DNA of 64,000 nucleotides from NCBI GenBank assembly GCA_028293325.1, contig JAQGPA010000054.1:1-64000 (forward strand). The letters run 5' to 3'. The DNA comes from Pedosphaera sp. (GTDB lineage: Bacteria; Verrucomicrobiota; Verrucomicrobiia; Limisphaerales; Pedosphaeraceae). The notes under the pieces were generated by a model. The model worked only from the letters and a program-made list of their open reading frames with translations. It was not told where the DNA came from and searched no databases. Position numbers and translations under genes: made by a program. Below are positions 57,330 through 64,000 of this stretch, in pieces. Numbering within the stretch: position 1 is the first letter of the stretch; each line of letters starts with the position of its first letter.

Positions 57330-57863
57330 GTGGACGCTAACAACTTAACCAAAGCCGATTGGGTGCACGCCGCACTCCGGCAATACGAGGGACCGCTGAC
57401 CCGTTACGCCGCGCAGATCACCGGCGATATCGACCGGGCGCGCGACGTGGTGCAGGACACTTTTGTGCGACTCTGCGCGAAGGAGCCAGAGCACCTGGAA
57501 GGCCACCTTGCCGAGTGGTTGTTCACCGTCTGCCGGAATCGCGCACTGGATGTGCAGAGAAAGGAAAGTCGCATGACCCCGCTCAACGAAATCGAACTGG
57601 AAGCCCATGAAAGCCGCGAGCCGTCACCGTCGGTCGCCGCGGAACGAAGCGAGAGCGCCAGCCAGGTGTTGCGGATGGTCGCCACGCTGCCAGCCAACCA
57701 GCAGGAGGTCATCCGGCTCAAATTCCAGAACGGCCTCAGTTATCTCGAAATCAGCCGCATCACCAATCTCACCGTCACCAACGTCGGTTTCCTGATCCAT
57801 ACCGGCATCAAGGCTCTCCGCCAGCAACTCAGGGTTGAAACAAAATCCAACCCGACGATTTAA
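57330..57863 (+). CDS. ECF-type RNA polymerase sigma factor
   Basis: A 177-residue protein, start GTG 57330 chosen so the protein begins at DANNLTKADWVHAALRQYEG; upstream codons look non-coding. Region 2: LTRYAAQITGDIDRARDVVQ, DTFVRLCAKEPEHLEGHLAE, WLFTVCRNRALDVQRKESRM. Region 4: LRMVATLPANQQEVIRLKFQ, NGLSYLEISRITNLTVTNVG, FLIHTGIKALRQQL. Eight bases separate it from the VWA gene, so that product is a likely regulator or client of this sigma factor. Confidence 0.92.
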   Translation: MDANNLTKADWVHAALRQYEGPLTRYAAQITGDIDRARDVVQDTFVRLCAKEPEHLEGHLAEWLFTVCRNRALDVQRKESRMTPLNEIELEAHESREPSPSVAAERSESASQVLRMVATLPANQQEVIRLKFQNGLSYLEISRITNLTVTNVGFLIHTGIKALRQQLRVETKSNPTI

Positions 57864-57871
57864 AGCGTGTT

Positions 57872-59854
57872 ATGAAACCAAATTCTGATGATCCCCGGCT
57901 CACGGCCTATGCCTTGGGCGAATTGGATGAAGCCACCCGCAAAGAGATCGAGTCACAACTCGCGGCTTCCGAAGCCGACCGGCTTGAGGTCGAAGAAACC
58001 ACCAAGTTGGCAGAAATGCTCACCAGGGAATTACGGACCGAGCCCATGCCCGCCCTCAATTCAAATCAGGTTGCAGCCATTGAAGCCAAAATTGAAGAGA
58101 AACCAGAGGGACCGCGGGCATCCTTTTCTGAGTGGCTGGCCTTGCAGTTCAACCTCCTCAATCCGAAACTATCGATTTTTGCAACGCTCCTTGTCGTTAT
58201 CGGCATTATTATCGTATTCGCAGGATTGCTTTTACCAAGTCTTTCCAAGGCAAAATTAACGGCGAAGAAACGGTCATTTAGATACGCTGAATTGGAAACA
58301 CTTGCTCTGGGCAAAAATTCCGCATCGAGGAGTAGCGAGGGGGACTTTTCAGCCCCCAAAGAGCCTGGGTTTATCACTCCCACAATCTCTGTCACCATTA
58401 CAAATGGTTATCAGTTTGAGACGGCTCAACAAAACACCGCCACTTATCCGCAATTGCGCGAGAATTCCTTTGCGGGGGTGCTGCAACATCCCCTCTCCAC
58501 TTTCTCCATCGATGTGGACACGGCGTCGTATGCGAATGTGCGCCGGTTCCTGACGGCGGGACAATTGCCGCCGCATGAGGCGGTGCGGCTTGAAGAGATG
58601 ATTAATTATTTCTCCTATCAATACCCGCAACCGCGCGGCGAGGATCCTTTCTCGGCCAACATCGAAGTGGCGGGCTGTCCCTGGAACGGGGAGCATCGGC
58701 TGGTGCGCATCGGGCTCAAGGGCCGCGAGATCGTGCAGGACAAACGGCCACCCAGCAATTTCGTCTTCCTGATCGATGTCTCGGGCTCGATGGAACCGGC
58801 CGAGCGGCTGCCGCTCATCAAGCAGGCGTTGCGGCAAATGGTGAAGAAAATGACCGCGAGCGACCGCGTGGCCATCGTCGTGTATGCCAGTGAAGCCGGC
58901 ATCAAGCTTGCGTCCACCTCCTGCGCGCAGAAGGAAAAAATCTTGCAGGCCATTGACGAATTGGGCGCGGGTGGTTCGACCAACGGCGGCGAAGGCATCC
59001 AAGGGGCTTACCGCGTCGCGCAGGAGAATTACATCAAGGGCGGTGTCAATCGCGTCATCCTTTGCACGGACGGGGATTTCAATGTCGGCATGACCGACCA
59101 GAGTCAATTGGTGCAGACGATCCAGGAAAAGGCCAAGAGCGGGGTGTTCCTGACCACGCTCGGCGTCGGCACGGACAATTACAAGGATGCCCTGATGCAG
59201 ATGCTCGCGGACAAGGGGAACGGAAATTATTACTACCTGGACACGATTGAAGAGGCGCAAAAAGTGCTGATTGATCAAATGAACGGCACGCTGGTCACGA
59301 TTGCCAAGGATGTGAAAATCCAGGTCGAATTCAATCCTAAGCAGGTCAGCGCGTATCGGCTGATCGGCTACGAGAAGCGGATGCTGCGCAAGGAGGACTT
59401 TAACAACGACGCCAAGGATGCAGGGGAAATCGGTGCCGGTCACACCGTCACCGCGCTCTATGAAATCGTGCCGGCTGGCACCGAGTTTCATGGCGCGGTG
59501 GACGATTTGAAGTATCAGTCACCCACCACAAAACCGGAGCGCTACGTCAGCACCGGCAGCAAGGAATTGCTGACGCTCAAGCTCCGTTACAAGCAACCCG
59601 ACGGCGATAAAAGCAAGCTGCTGGAGTTCCCCTGCACGGATGGCGGCGCGAGTTTCGGCAAGGCCTCAACCGATTTCAAATTCGCCGCCGCCGTTGCCTC
59701 GTTCGGGATGATTTTGCGGGACTCCGAATTCAAAGGCAGTTCCTCCTACGGTGCGGTGTTGGAATTAGCTGAAGAGGCGAAAGGCACGGACGAAGCGGGC
59801 TATCGCTCGGAGTTTCTCAACCTGGTGCGCAAAGCGCAGGCGTTGCAGAGATAA
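57872..59854 (+). CDS. Membrane-bound VWA/DUF3520 (YfbK-like) protein
   Basis: A 660-residue protein. The first 60 residues (DPRLTAYALGELDEATRKEI) resemble the cytoplasmic heads of anti-sigma proteins. A membrane helix follows (about 100-122, LLVVIGIIIVFAGLLLPSLS), ending in KAKLTAKKRS. After a linker comes STFSIDVDTASYANVRRFLT, then the VWA domain with MIDAS D302-V-S-G-S306 and GGSTNGGEGIQGAY, ILCTDGDFNVGMTDQ. The C-terminal DUF3520 part ends the protein. Coupled to the ECF sigma factor upstream; it may hold that sigma at the membrane. Confidence 0.9.
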   Translation: MKPNSDDPRLTAYALGELDEATRKEIESQLAASEADRLEVEETTKLAEMLTRELRTEPMPALNSNQVAAIEAKIEEKPEGPRASFSEWLALQFNLLNPKLSIFATLLVVIGIIIVFAGLLLPSLSKAKLTAKKRSFRYAELETLALGKNSASRSSEGDFSAPKEPGFITPTISVTITNGYQFETAQQNTATYPQLRENSFAGVLQHPLSTFSIDVDTASYANVRRFLTAGQLPPHEAVRLEEMINYFSYQYPQPRGEDPFSANIEVAGCPWNGEHRLVRIGLKGREIVQDKRPPSNFVFLIDVSGSMEPAERLPLIKQALRQMVKKMTASDRVAIVVYASEAGIKLASTSCAQKEKILQAIDELGAGGSTNGGEGIQGAYRVAQENYIKGGVNRVILCTDGDFNVGMTDQSQLVQTIQEKAKSGVFLTTLGVGTDNYKDALMQMLADKGNGNYYYLDTIEEAQKVLIDQMNGTLVTIAKDVKIQVEFNPKQVSAYRLIGYEKRMLRKEDFNNDAKDAGEIGAGHTVTALYEIVPAGTEFHGAVDDLKYQSPTTKPERYVSTGSKELLTLKLRYKQPDGDKSKLLEFPCTDGGASFGKASTDFKFAAAVASFGMILRDSEFKGSSSYGAVLELAEEAKGTDEAGYRSEFLNLVRKAQALQR

Positions 59855-59886
59855 AAAGCGGACAGTGTAAACGCTGCTGGACAAGC

Positions 59887-60345
59887 GTGAACGCCTGCAA
59901 TAGGGTCGAATTGCAATTTGTATTCGGCTGGTTGGTTGGCGGCGTGAGTCACCTTCTTAAATACTGGAGAGTGTGGACGGAGATTTTCATCGCCGCAGTC
60001 GCAAGCTTTGTTTTTATCCGCGTGTCAGCGTGGTGGGACCCCGACGTTGTGATTGCTTATTATTGTTGGGTGATTTTGATATCCAGCGGTCTCGTATTTG
60101 GTTTATGTGGAACGTGTCCGATTTTACTCATGGGCCTGATCCTATTCGCGCTGACGTTCACATTTACGTCCATACTTCTCGCTGATGGCTCCTTTCCAAT
60201 CTTCCTTTGGGACATTCCATTTGTTGGTTGGCAATTTATGGTGGAAATGTCTGTCGCGTTATCCTTGGCCGTTCTCATTGGTGCGGCACTCGGACGCGGG
60301 ACACGGCGATACTGGATGAGGCGGAAGGCAAGATATGCCGGCTAA
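59887..60345 (+). CDS. Hypothetical membrane protein
   Basis: A 152-residue protein with about four membrane helices (about 27-45, 55-73, 75-100, 115-138), then a basic tail RGTRRYWMRRKARYAG. The start is uncertain: GTG 59887 gives the longest frame. No family recognised. It is followed 10 bases later by a zinc-ribbon membrane protein. Confidence 0.55.
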   Translation: MNACNRVELQFVFGWLVGGVSHLLKYWRVWTEIFIAAVASFVFIRVSAWWDPDVVIAYYCWVILISSGLVFGLCGTCPILLMGLILFALTFTFTSILLADGSFPIFLWDIPFVGWQFMVEMSVALSLAVLIGAALGRGTRRYWMRRKARYAG

Positions 60346-60355
60346 CAACACGCTT

Positions 60356-60823
60356 ATGCGAACTTGCAGCTACTGCGGTCGGGAAAATCCGGATGGCGCG
60401 GCTGACTGCCAGGAGTGCGGCACCGATCTTGCCATCACCCCTGCGCCAAAGCTTTCTGCGGAGCAGTGGGGTTGCTTGTCAAAATGGGCGCGGGTAGCCA
60501 GCATCCCTTTTGCCTGCCTCGCTTGCCTTTGGTTGGTGTTTATTGCGGGCGGACGCACCGATTCACCTGAGGAATTTGACATGGCACTCCGGTTGTCTTT
60601 CTTCCACGCGGCGCCGGTGGCATTTGCTTCCGCTCTGTTGAGTTTTCGCGTTACCCAGCGTTGGCATCTTCCACTTCGATATGTGTCCATAGGGGTCGTC
60701 GCGATACTGGTCTGGATTTTATGTGCACGCTTCCTTGAAAATGCCCATTATTCTCATCTTCGGGCCCGCGGAATTGATCCGGAGCAGGTGCTGAGTTCCC
60801 TTAAGCCCGAGTCACAGCGATGA
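60356..60823 (+). CDS. Zinc-ribbon membrane protein
   Basis: A 155-residue protein from the ATG at 60356. It starts RTCSYCGRENPDGAADCQEC, a zinc-ribbon with C4/C7 and C18/C21, then has about three membrane helices (VASIPFACLACLWLVFIAGG, FFHAAPVAFASALLSF, YVSIGVVAILVWILC). Function unknown. The stop overlaps the next start by four bases (ATGA). Confidence 0.7.
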   Translation: MRTCSYCGRENPDGAADCQECGTDLAITPAPKLSAEQWGCLSKWARVASIPFACLACLWLVFIAGGRTDSPEEFDMALRLSFFHAAPVAFASALLSFRVTQRWHLPLRYVSIGVVAILVWILCARFLENAHYSHLRARGIDPEQVLSSLKPESQR

Positions 60824-61551
60824 TGATAGCAATCGCTCGAATGACCCCCGGGTGGTTGAATGATTTTCAGCGGGACGGCTTTGTTTGTCTGCCCGATCTG
60901 GTTTCGTCGGCGATGGTTTTGGAGTTAATCAGCGCGCTGGAGGAGGCAAACGGCGGAAATTCCGGTTTGCGCCATCGCGGACGGGAGACGTATGCCATTC
61001 GCAATTTGTTGGAAAGCGTTGCGGCGGTGCGCAGTCTGGCCGAATCGGCCGCGTTAAAGCCAGTGGTGAAGGAAGTGCTCGGTGCGGAGGCGTTCGCGGT
61101 GCGCGGGTTGTTGTTTGATAAAACGCCGGAAGCGAATTGGAAAGTGGCCTGGCATCAGGATCTGACCATCGCGGTGAAGCGGAAATTGGAAGTCACGGGT
61201 TTTGGCCCGTGGTCCATCAAGGCGGGCATCCAGCATGTCCAACCGCCGGTAGCGGTGCTGGAGAAAATGGTGACGGTGCGTTTGCACCTGGACGATTGCA
61301 CGGAGAAGAACGGGCCGTTGCAGGTTTTGCCGGGTTCACACACGCAAGGCCGGCTCAACGCGGAGAACATCCAGGCCTGGCGCGCGCGTGCTTCGGCGAT
61401 TTCCTGCGTGGCCGGCCGCGGCGGGGCGCTCTTGATGCGTCCCCTGCTCCTGCACGCCTCCTCGGCGGCCGTGCGCCCCGGCCATCGGCGCGTGATTCAC
61501 CTGGAATTTGCCGCCGACACCTTGCCGGGCGGGTTGGAATGGCTGGGTTAA
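60820..61551 (+). CDS. Phytanoyl-CoA-dioxygenase-family protein
   Basis: A 243-residue Fe(II)/2-oxoglutarate-type oxygenase. The family pattern is VAWHQDLTIAV with the His-x-Asp metal pair, HLDDCTEKNGPLQVLPGSHT, and the distal His in RPLLLHASSAAVRPGHRRVI, where the arginines bind oxoglutarate. N-terminal FQRDGFVCLPDLVSSAMV is typical too. The substrate is unknown. The start overlaps the zinc-ribbon gene. Confidence 0.9.
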   Translation: MMIAIARMTPGWLNDFQRDGFVCLPDLVSSAMVLELISALEEANGGNSGLRHRGRETYAIRNLLESVAAVRSLAESAALKPVVKEVLGAEAFAVRGLLFDKTPEANWKVAWHQDLTIAVKRKLEVTGFGPWSIKAGIQHVQPPVAVLEKMVTVRLHLDDCTEKNGPLQVLPGSHTQGRLNAENIQAWRARASAISCVAGRGGALLMRPLLLHASSAAVRPGHRRVIHLEFAADTLPGGLEWLG

Positions 61552-61653
61552 GACCGCGATTTATCGCAAACCAGTTGCTCCGTGGGGCTTCGTGCGGCAT
61601 GATTGGCGCGTATGTCCGCCGCCGGATCGCCACAAATTTCGTTGCGCCCGACC

Positions 61654-62592
61654 ATGAAACCATTGGTCGTGGCGTTGCTGATTTCAGTTGCGTTCCACGC
61701 GATCGTGGCGCTCACGGTGCTGGTGTTCGGGGTGACAAGGATTTTCGATTTCATGAACCAAAAGGCGGTGGCAGAACTGGCCCGCGCGCAAAGCAAAACC
61801 AACATGCAGGCCTTTGAGCGCGAAGCCCCGCTGCTGTTCGTGGAAGTGGATCCCACCACGGCCACGCCGGACGCGCCCAAGAACGCCAAGTATTATGCCT
61901 CCAAAAACACCAAGGCGGCAAACCCCGATGCGCAGCGCGACACCGACGCGCCCAAAATAGACGGCACCCAGATGCACGTGCCCAAGGTGGAAACCACCCC
62001 GCAGTTGCGGCCGTTTCCGCTGCAACCGTCACCCCCCAAGGAACCAAATCCGCAGGAGGAAACCACCGAGCCGAAGCCCAAGGGCGGGCAGCCGGTGGGC
62101 GACCTGGCCATGTCCAAGCCCAACACCAAGCCGGATCCGCAAGTGGGCGAAGCCCCCGCGGAAACCCACCCGCGTCCACGCACACTGGCGGAGGCACACC
62201 AGCAGCAACCGAGCCTGGCGGGTGAAAAAATGCGGCAGGATGGCGGGGTCAAGCGGCGGGCGGTGGTCACCTCGCTCGGCGCCAAAGAGTCGCCGTTCGG
62301 TGATTATGATGGCGTCCTCATCCGGGCCATCCAGGCGCACTGGTATGATTTGCTGAACGAGCAAGCCTTTGCCCGGGACCGGACCGGCCGGGTGACGCTG
62401 GAATTTCGCTTGAATTATGACGGGCGCATCACTGATATGAGGGTGATTGAGAACGGCGTGGACGAAGTGCTTTCCGTCCTGTGCCAGCGGGCGATCACCG
62501 ACCCCTCGCCCTATGCCCCTTGGCCGAGCGATATGCGGCGGTTAATTGGCGCGGATTATCGGGAAGTGCGGTTCACTTTCTTTTATGAATAG
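61654..62592 (+). CDS. TonB-like energy-transducing protein
   Basis: A 312-residue protein from the ATG at 61654: an N-terminal membrane anchor (KPLVVALLISVAFHAIVALT), a long proline/lysine-rich periplasmic stretch (about 75-210), and a C-terminal domain resembling TonB/TolA ends (GRVTLEFRLNYDGRITDMRV). With ExbB- and ExbD-like genes next on the same strand, it is the likely force-transmitting arm of a proton-driven complex. Confidence 0.8.
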   Translation: MKPLVVALLISVAFHAIVALTVLVFGVTRIFDFMNQKAVAELARAQSKTNMQAFEREAPLLFVEVDPTTATPDAPKNAKYYASKNTKAANPDAQRDTDAPKIDGTQMHVPKVETTPQLRPFPLQPSPPKEPNPQEETTEPKPKGGQPVGDLAMSKPNTKPDPQVGEAPAETHPRPRTLAEAHQQQPSLAGEKMRQDGGVKRRAVVTSLGAKESPFGDYDGVLIRAIQAHWYDLLNEQAFARDRTGRVTLEFRLNYDGRITDMRVIENGVDEVLSVLCQRAITDPSPYAPWPSDMRRLIGADYREVRFTFFYE

Positions 62593-62650
62593 GCAAAAAT
62601 TGCGGGCTGGTGAATAACCGGCGGCGGAATCAGTCGAGAATATAGAACAA

Positions 62651-63247
62651 ATGAATATCTTTTTTATCATCGTTATGGTGCTGACGTCCATTGTCGGCCT
62701 GACCTTCATCGTGGAACGCGGGCTGGCGTTGCGCTGGGGCCGCATCCTGCCGCCGAGTGTGGAGGATGCCGCCAATGCCTGCCGGATCACCACTGACCGG
62801 CCGGTTTTGCGCCGGGTCTGCGAGGAGAATCCCTCGCCGTTGGCGCGGCTGCTGTTGACCGCCGAGCAACACCTGGACACACCGCGGGAGGAAAATGAAA
62901 ACGCCCTGCAAACCCGCGCCCGGCATGAGGTCGTGCAACTCGAACGCGGCCTGGTGGTGTTGGAAATCGTGATCGGCATCGCGCCGTTGATGGGGTTGGT
63001 GGGGACGATTCACGGCATGATGGTGCTCTTCGGGGGAATGGGCAAATCGGGTTTGAATGACAACACCGTGCTGGCGCAGGGCATTTCGCTCATTCTGGGC
63101 TTCACGATGATGGGCTTGCTGATCGCCATCCCGTCGCTCATCGCCTGGAGTTATTACAGCAAAAAGGTGGAGATGCTCGCCGTGGAAATGGAAACCGTGT
63201 GCGAGGAACTATTGCAGCGGCAGTATCGCGAACAGACAAAGAAATAA
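62651..63247 (+). CDS. MotA/TolQ/ExbB proton-channel protein
   Basis: A 198-residue inner-membrane protein with three helices (about 2-20, 100-125 and 140-165) and the family block LEIVIGIAPLMGLVGTIHGM plus LAQGISLILGFTMMGLLIAI. It forms the channel with the ExbD-like partner encoded three bases downstream. Confidence 0.9.
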   Translation: MNIFFIIVMVLTSIVGLTFIVERGLALRWGRILPPSVEDAANACRITTDRPVLRRVCEENPSPLARLLLTAEQHLDTPREENENALQTRARHEVVQLERGLVVLEIVIGIAPLMGLVGTIHGMMVLFGGMGKSGLNDNTVLAQGISLILGFTMMGLLIAIPSLIAWSYYSKKVEMLAVEMETVCEELLQRQYREQTKK

Positions 63248-63250
63248 CCC

Positions 63251-63679
63251 ATGCGATTTTTCCTCCGCAAAAAAAGGCAGCCGCCCGCGATCATCATCGT
63301 GGCCCTGATCGATGTATTGATCGTGGTGCTGATCTTTCTGCTGGTGACGACCACCTTCAAGAAACCGCAGCCGGCCTTGAAGCTGGCGCTGCCGGAATCG
63401 AGCCAGGCGACAAAAACGGGAGCGAGCGAAGCCCCGCCGCTTGTGGTGATCATCGAAGAAGATGGCGCTCTGCACCTGGGACCGGACGCCAAGCTGGTGA
63501 CGGCGGACCGTTTGAAAACCGAATTAATCGCCGAGGCCGAAAAAAATCCGCAACTCAAACTAACCCTCAGCGCGGATAAGAAGGCGCCCTTCGGCCAGAT
63601 CGTAAAAGTGATGGACGCCGCCAAGGAAGCAAAGGTCAAAACCATCAGCGCATTCACCAAACAGGCCGGGTCGCCTTAG
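63251..63679 (+). CDS. ExbD/TolR-family protein
   Basis: A 142-residue protein: a short cytoplasmic head, one membrane helix (about 16-35, IIIVALIDVLIVVLIFLLV) with the conserved proton-carrying aspartate in the helix start, and a periplasmic ExbD domain (VVIIEEDGALHLGPDAKLVT, FGQIVKVMDAAKEAKVKTI). Pairs with the ExbB-like protein and probably energises the TonB-like one. Confidence 0.9.
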   Translation: MRFFLRKKRQPPAIIIVALIDVLIVVLIFLLVTTTFKKPQPALKLALPESSQATKTGASEAPPLVVIIEEDGALHLGPDAKLVTADRLKTELIAEAEKNPQLKLTLSADKKAPFGQIVKVMDAAKEAKVKTISAFTKQAGSP

Positions 63680-64000
63680 GCCGGGTTCGGCAATGTCTTT
63701 TTCCCGCGCGCATAGCCCAGCGCGCAACCCAGCAGACAGAGGATGGAAATGGCCGCCCCGCACCAAAAAGCGCGGTCCTCATAAACCAGCTTCACTTGAT
63801 GCCGTCCGGCCGGAACTTCCAGGGCTTGGAACGCATGGTTGGCCCGCCAAAGCCGGACCGGCTTGCCATCCACATACGCGCGCCAGGGATGATAGAAAGC
63901 TTGCGCGATGGATACCAGCGCCGGAGCCGCGGCTTCCACTTCAAATTCGAGATGCTGCGCGGCGGCCGGACCGGGAAAAACTTTTGCGCGCACCTGATTG
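63676..64000 (-). CDS. C-terminal end of a membrane protein (YfhO-like), partial
   Basis: About 107 residues; the frame stays open to the right edge. The visible part has a beta domain (AQAFYHPWRAYVDGKPVRLW, RANHAFQALEVPAGRHQVKL) and a last membrane helix (FWCGAAISILCLLGCALGYA) with a basic tail. The YxPxWxAYVDG followed by FQALxVPAG pattern is that of the C-terminal domain of YfhO-type and related large membrane proteins. The 3' end overlaps the ExbD gene stop by four bases in opposite orientation. Confidence 0.7.
   Translation of the reverse strand, partial: NQVRAKVFPGPAAAQHLEFEVEAAAPALVSIAQAFYHPWRAYVDGKPVRLWRANHAFQALEVPAGRHQVKLVYEDRAFWCGAAISILCLLGCALGYARGKKTLPNPA

Overview
This is a 64 kb stretch of bacterial chromosome that most resembles the Verrucomicrobiota, probably the Limisphaerales/Pedosphaera side. 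The pointers are paralogous GYF_2 (DUF4339) membrane proteins, a prepilin-like LLPSLSKAK membrane segment inside a von Willebrand protein, a giant alpha-2-macroglobulin next to an ECF sigma/VWA pair, zinc-ribbon membrane proteins, and intergenic gaps full of short dispersed repeats. The lineage is inferred from these traits; there is no rRNA gene to prove it. I saw no tRNA, rRNA, CRISPR array, transposase or integrase.

Layout. 1-2.5 kb: a frameshifted membrane protein at the left edge, a repeat-rich gap, a small cluster with a SUKH (SMI1/KNR4) protein that looks like orphan immunity genes, and a broken remnant of an ECF-type sigma factor. 2.5-9 kb: murJ, a metallo-beta-lactamase-fold hydrolase, then an AT-rich island in which an intact dihydrofolate reductase and a zinc-ribbon/HEPN protein sit beside a truncated second dihydrofolate reductase, followed by an Ig-like surface protein. 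9-16 kb: a UPF0314 membrane protein, a zinc-ribbon/TPR protein paired with an M48 peptidase, and an alkaline-phosphatase-superfamily protein. 16-21 kb: a three-gene overlapping operon (DUF5063, unknown, macro domain), thyA, and a glycoside-hydrolase/glycosyltransferase fusion. 21-30 kb: a thioesterase, a TolC-like protein, Sua5/YrdC, an ECF sigma operon with an inner-membrane and a Spy-like periplasmic protein, and a MacAB-like exporter with separate ATPase and permease. 30-39 kb: trpD, a cluster of small membrane proteins (GYF_2, CD225, DUF2752), pterin dehydratase, galK, a methyltransferase and mutS.

39-50 kb is the accessory centre of the window. After a 1.8 kb repeat field holding a small protein with a 21-bp tandem repeat in its 3' end, there is a five-gene type I restriction-modification operon in the order hsdM, unknown, hsdS, OLD-family ATPase/TOPRIM nuclease, hsdR. 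Four of the genes are joined to the next by overlaps or gaps of only a few bases. The unknown 301-residue protein has a GxD...QxK pattern like Mrr-type PD-(D/E)xK nucleases, and HsdR carries an in-frame insertion of a palindromic intergenic repeat shortly before its Walker A motif. This operon is the best candidate for a little-described composite defence system.

50-64 kb: a zinc-finger-like membrane protein, a 2054-residue alpha-2-macroglobulin, an ECF sigma factor with a membrane-bound VWA/DUF3520 protein that may be its anti-sigma partner, two small membrane proteins, a phytanoyl-CoA-dioxygenase-like protein, and a TonB-like/ExbB/ExbD energy-transduction set. A membrane protein runs off the right edge.
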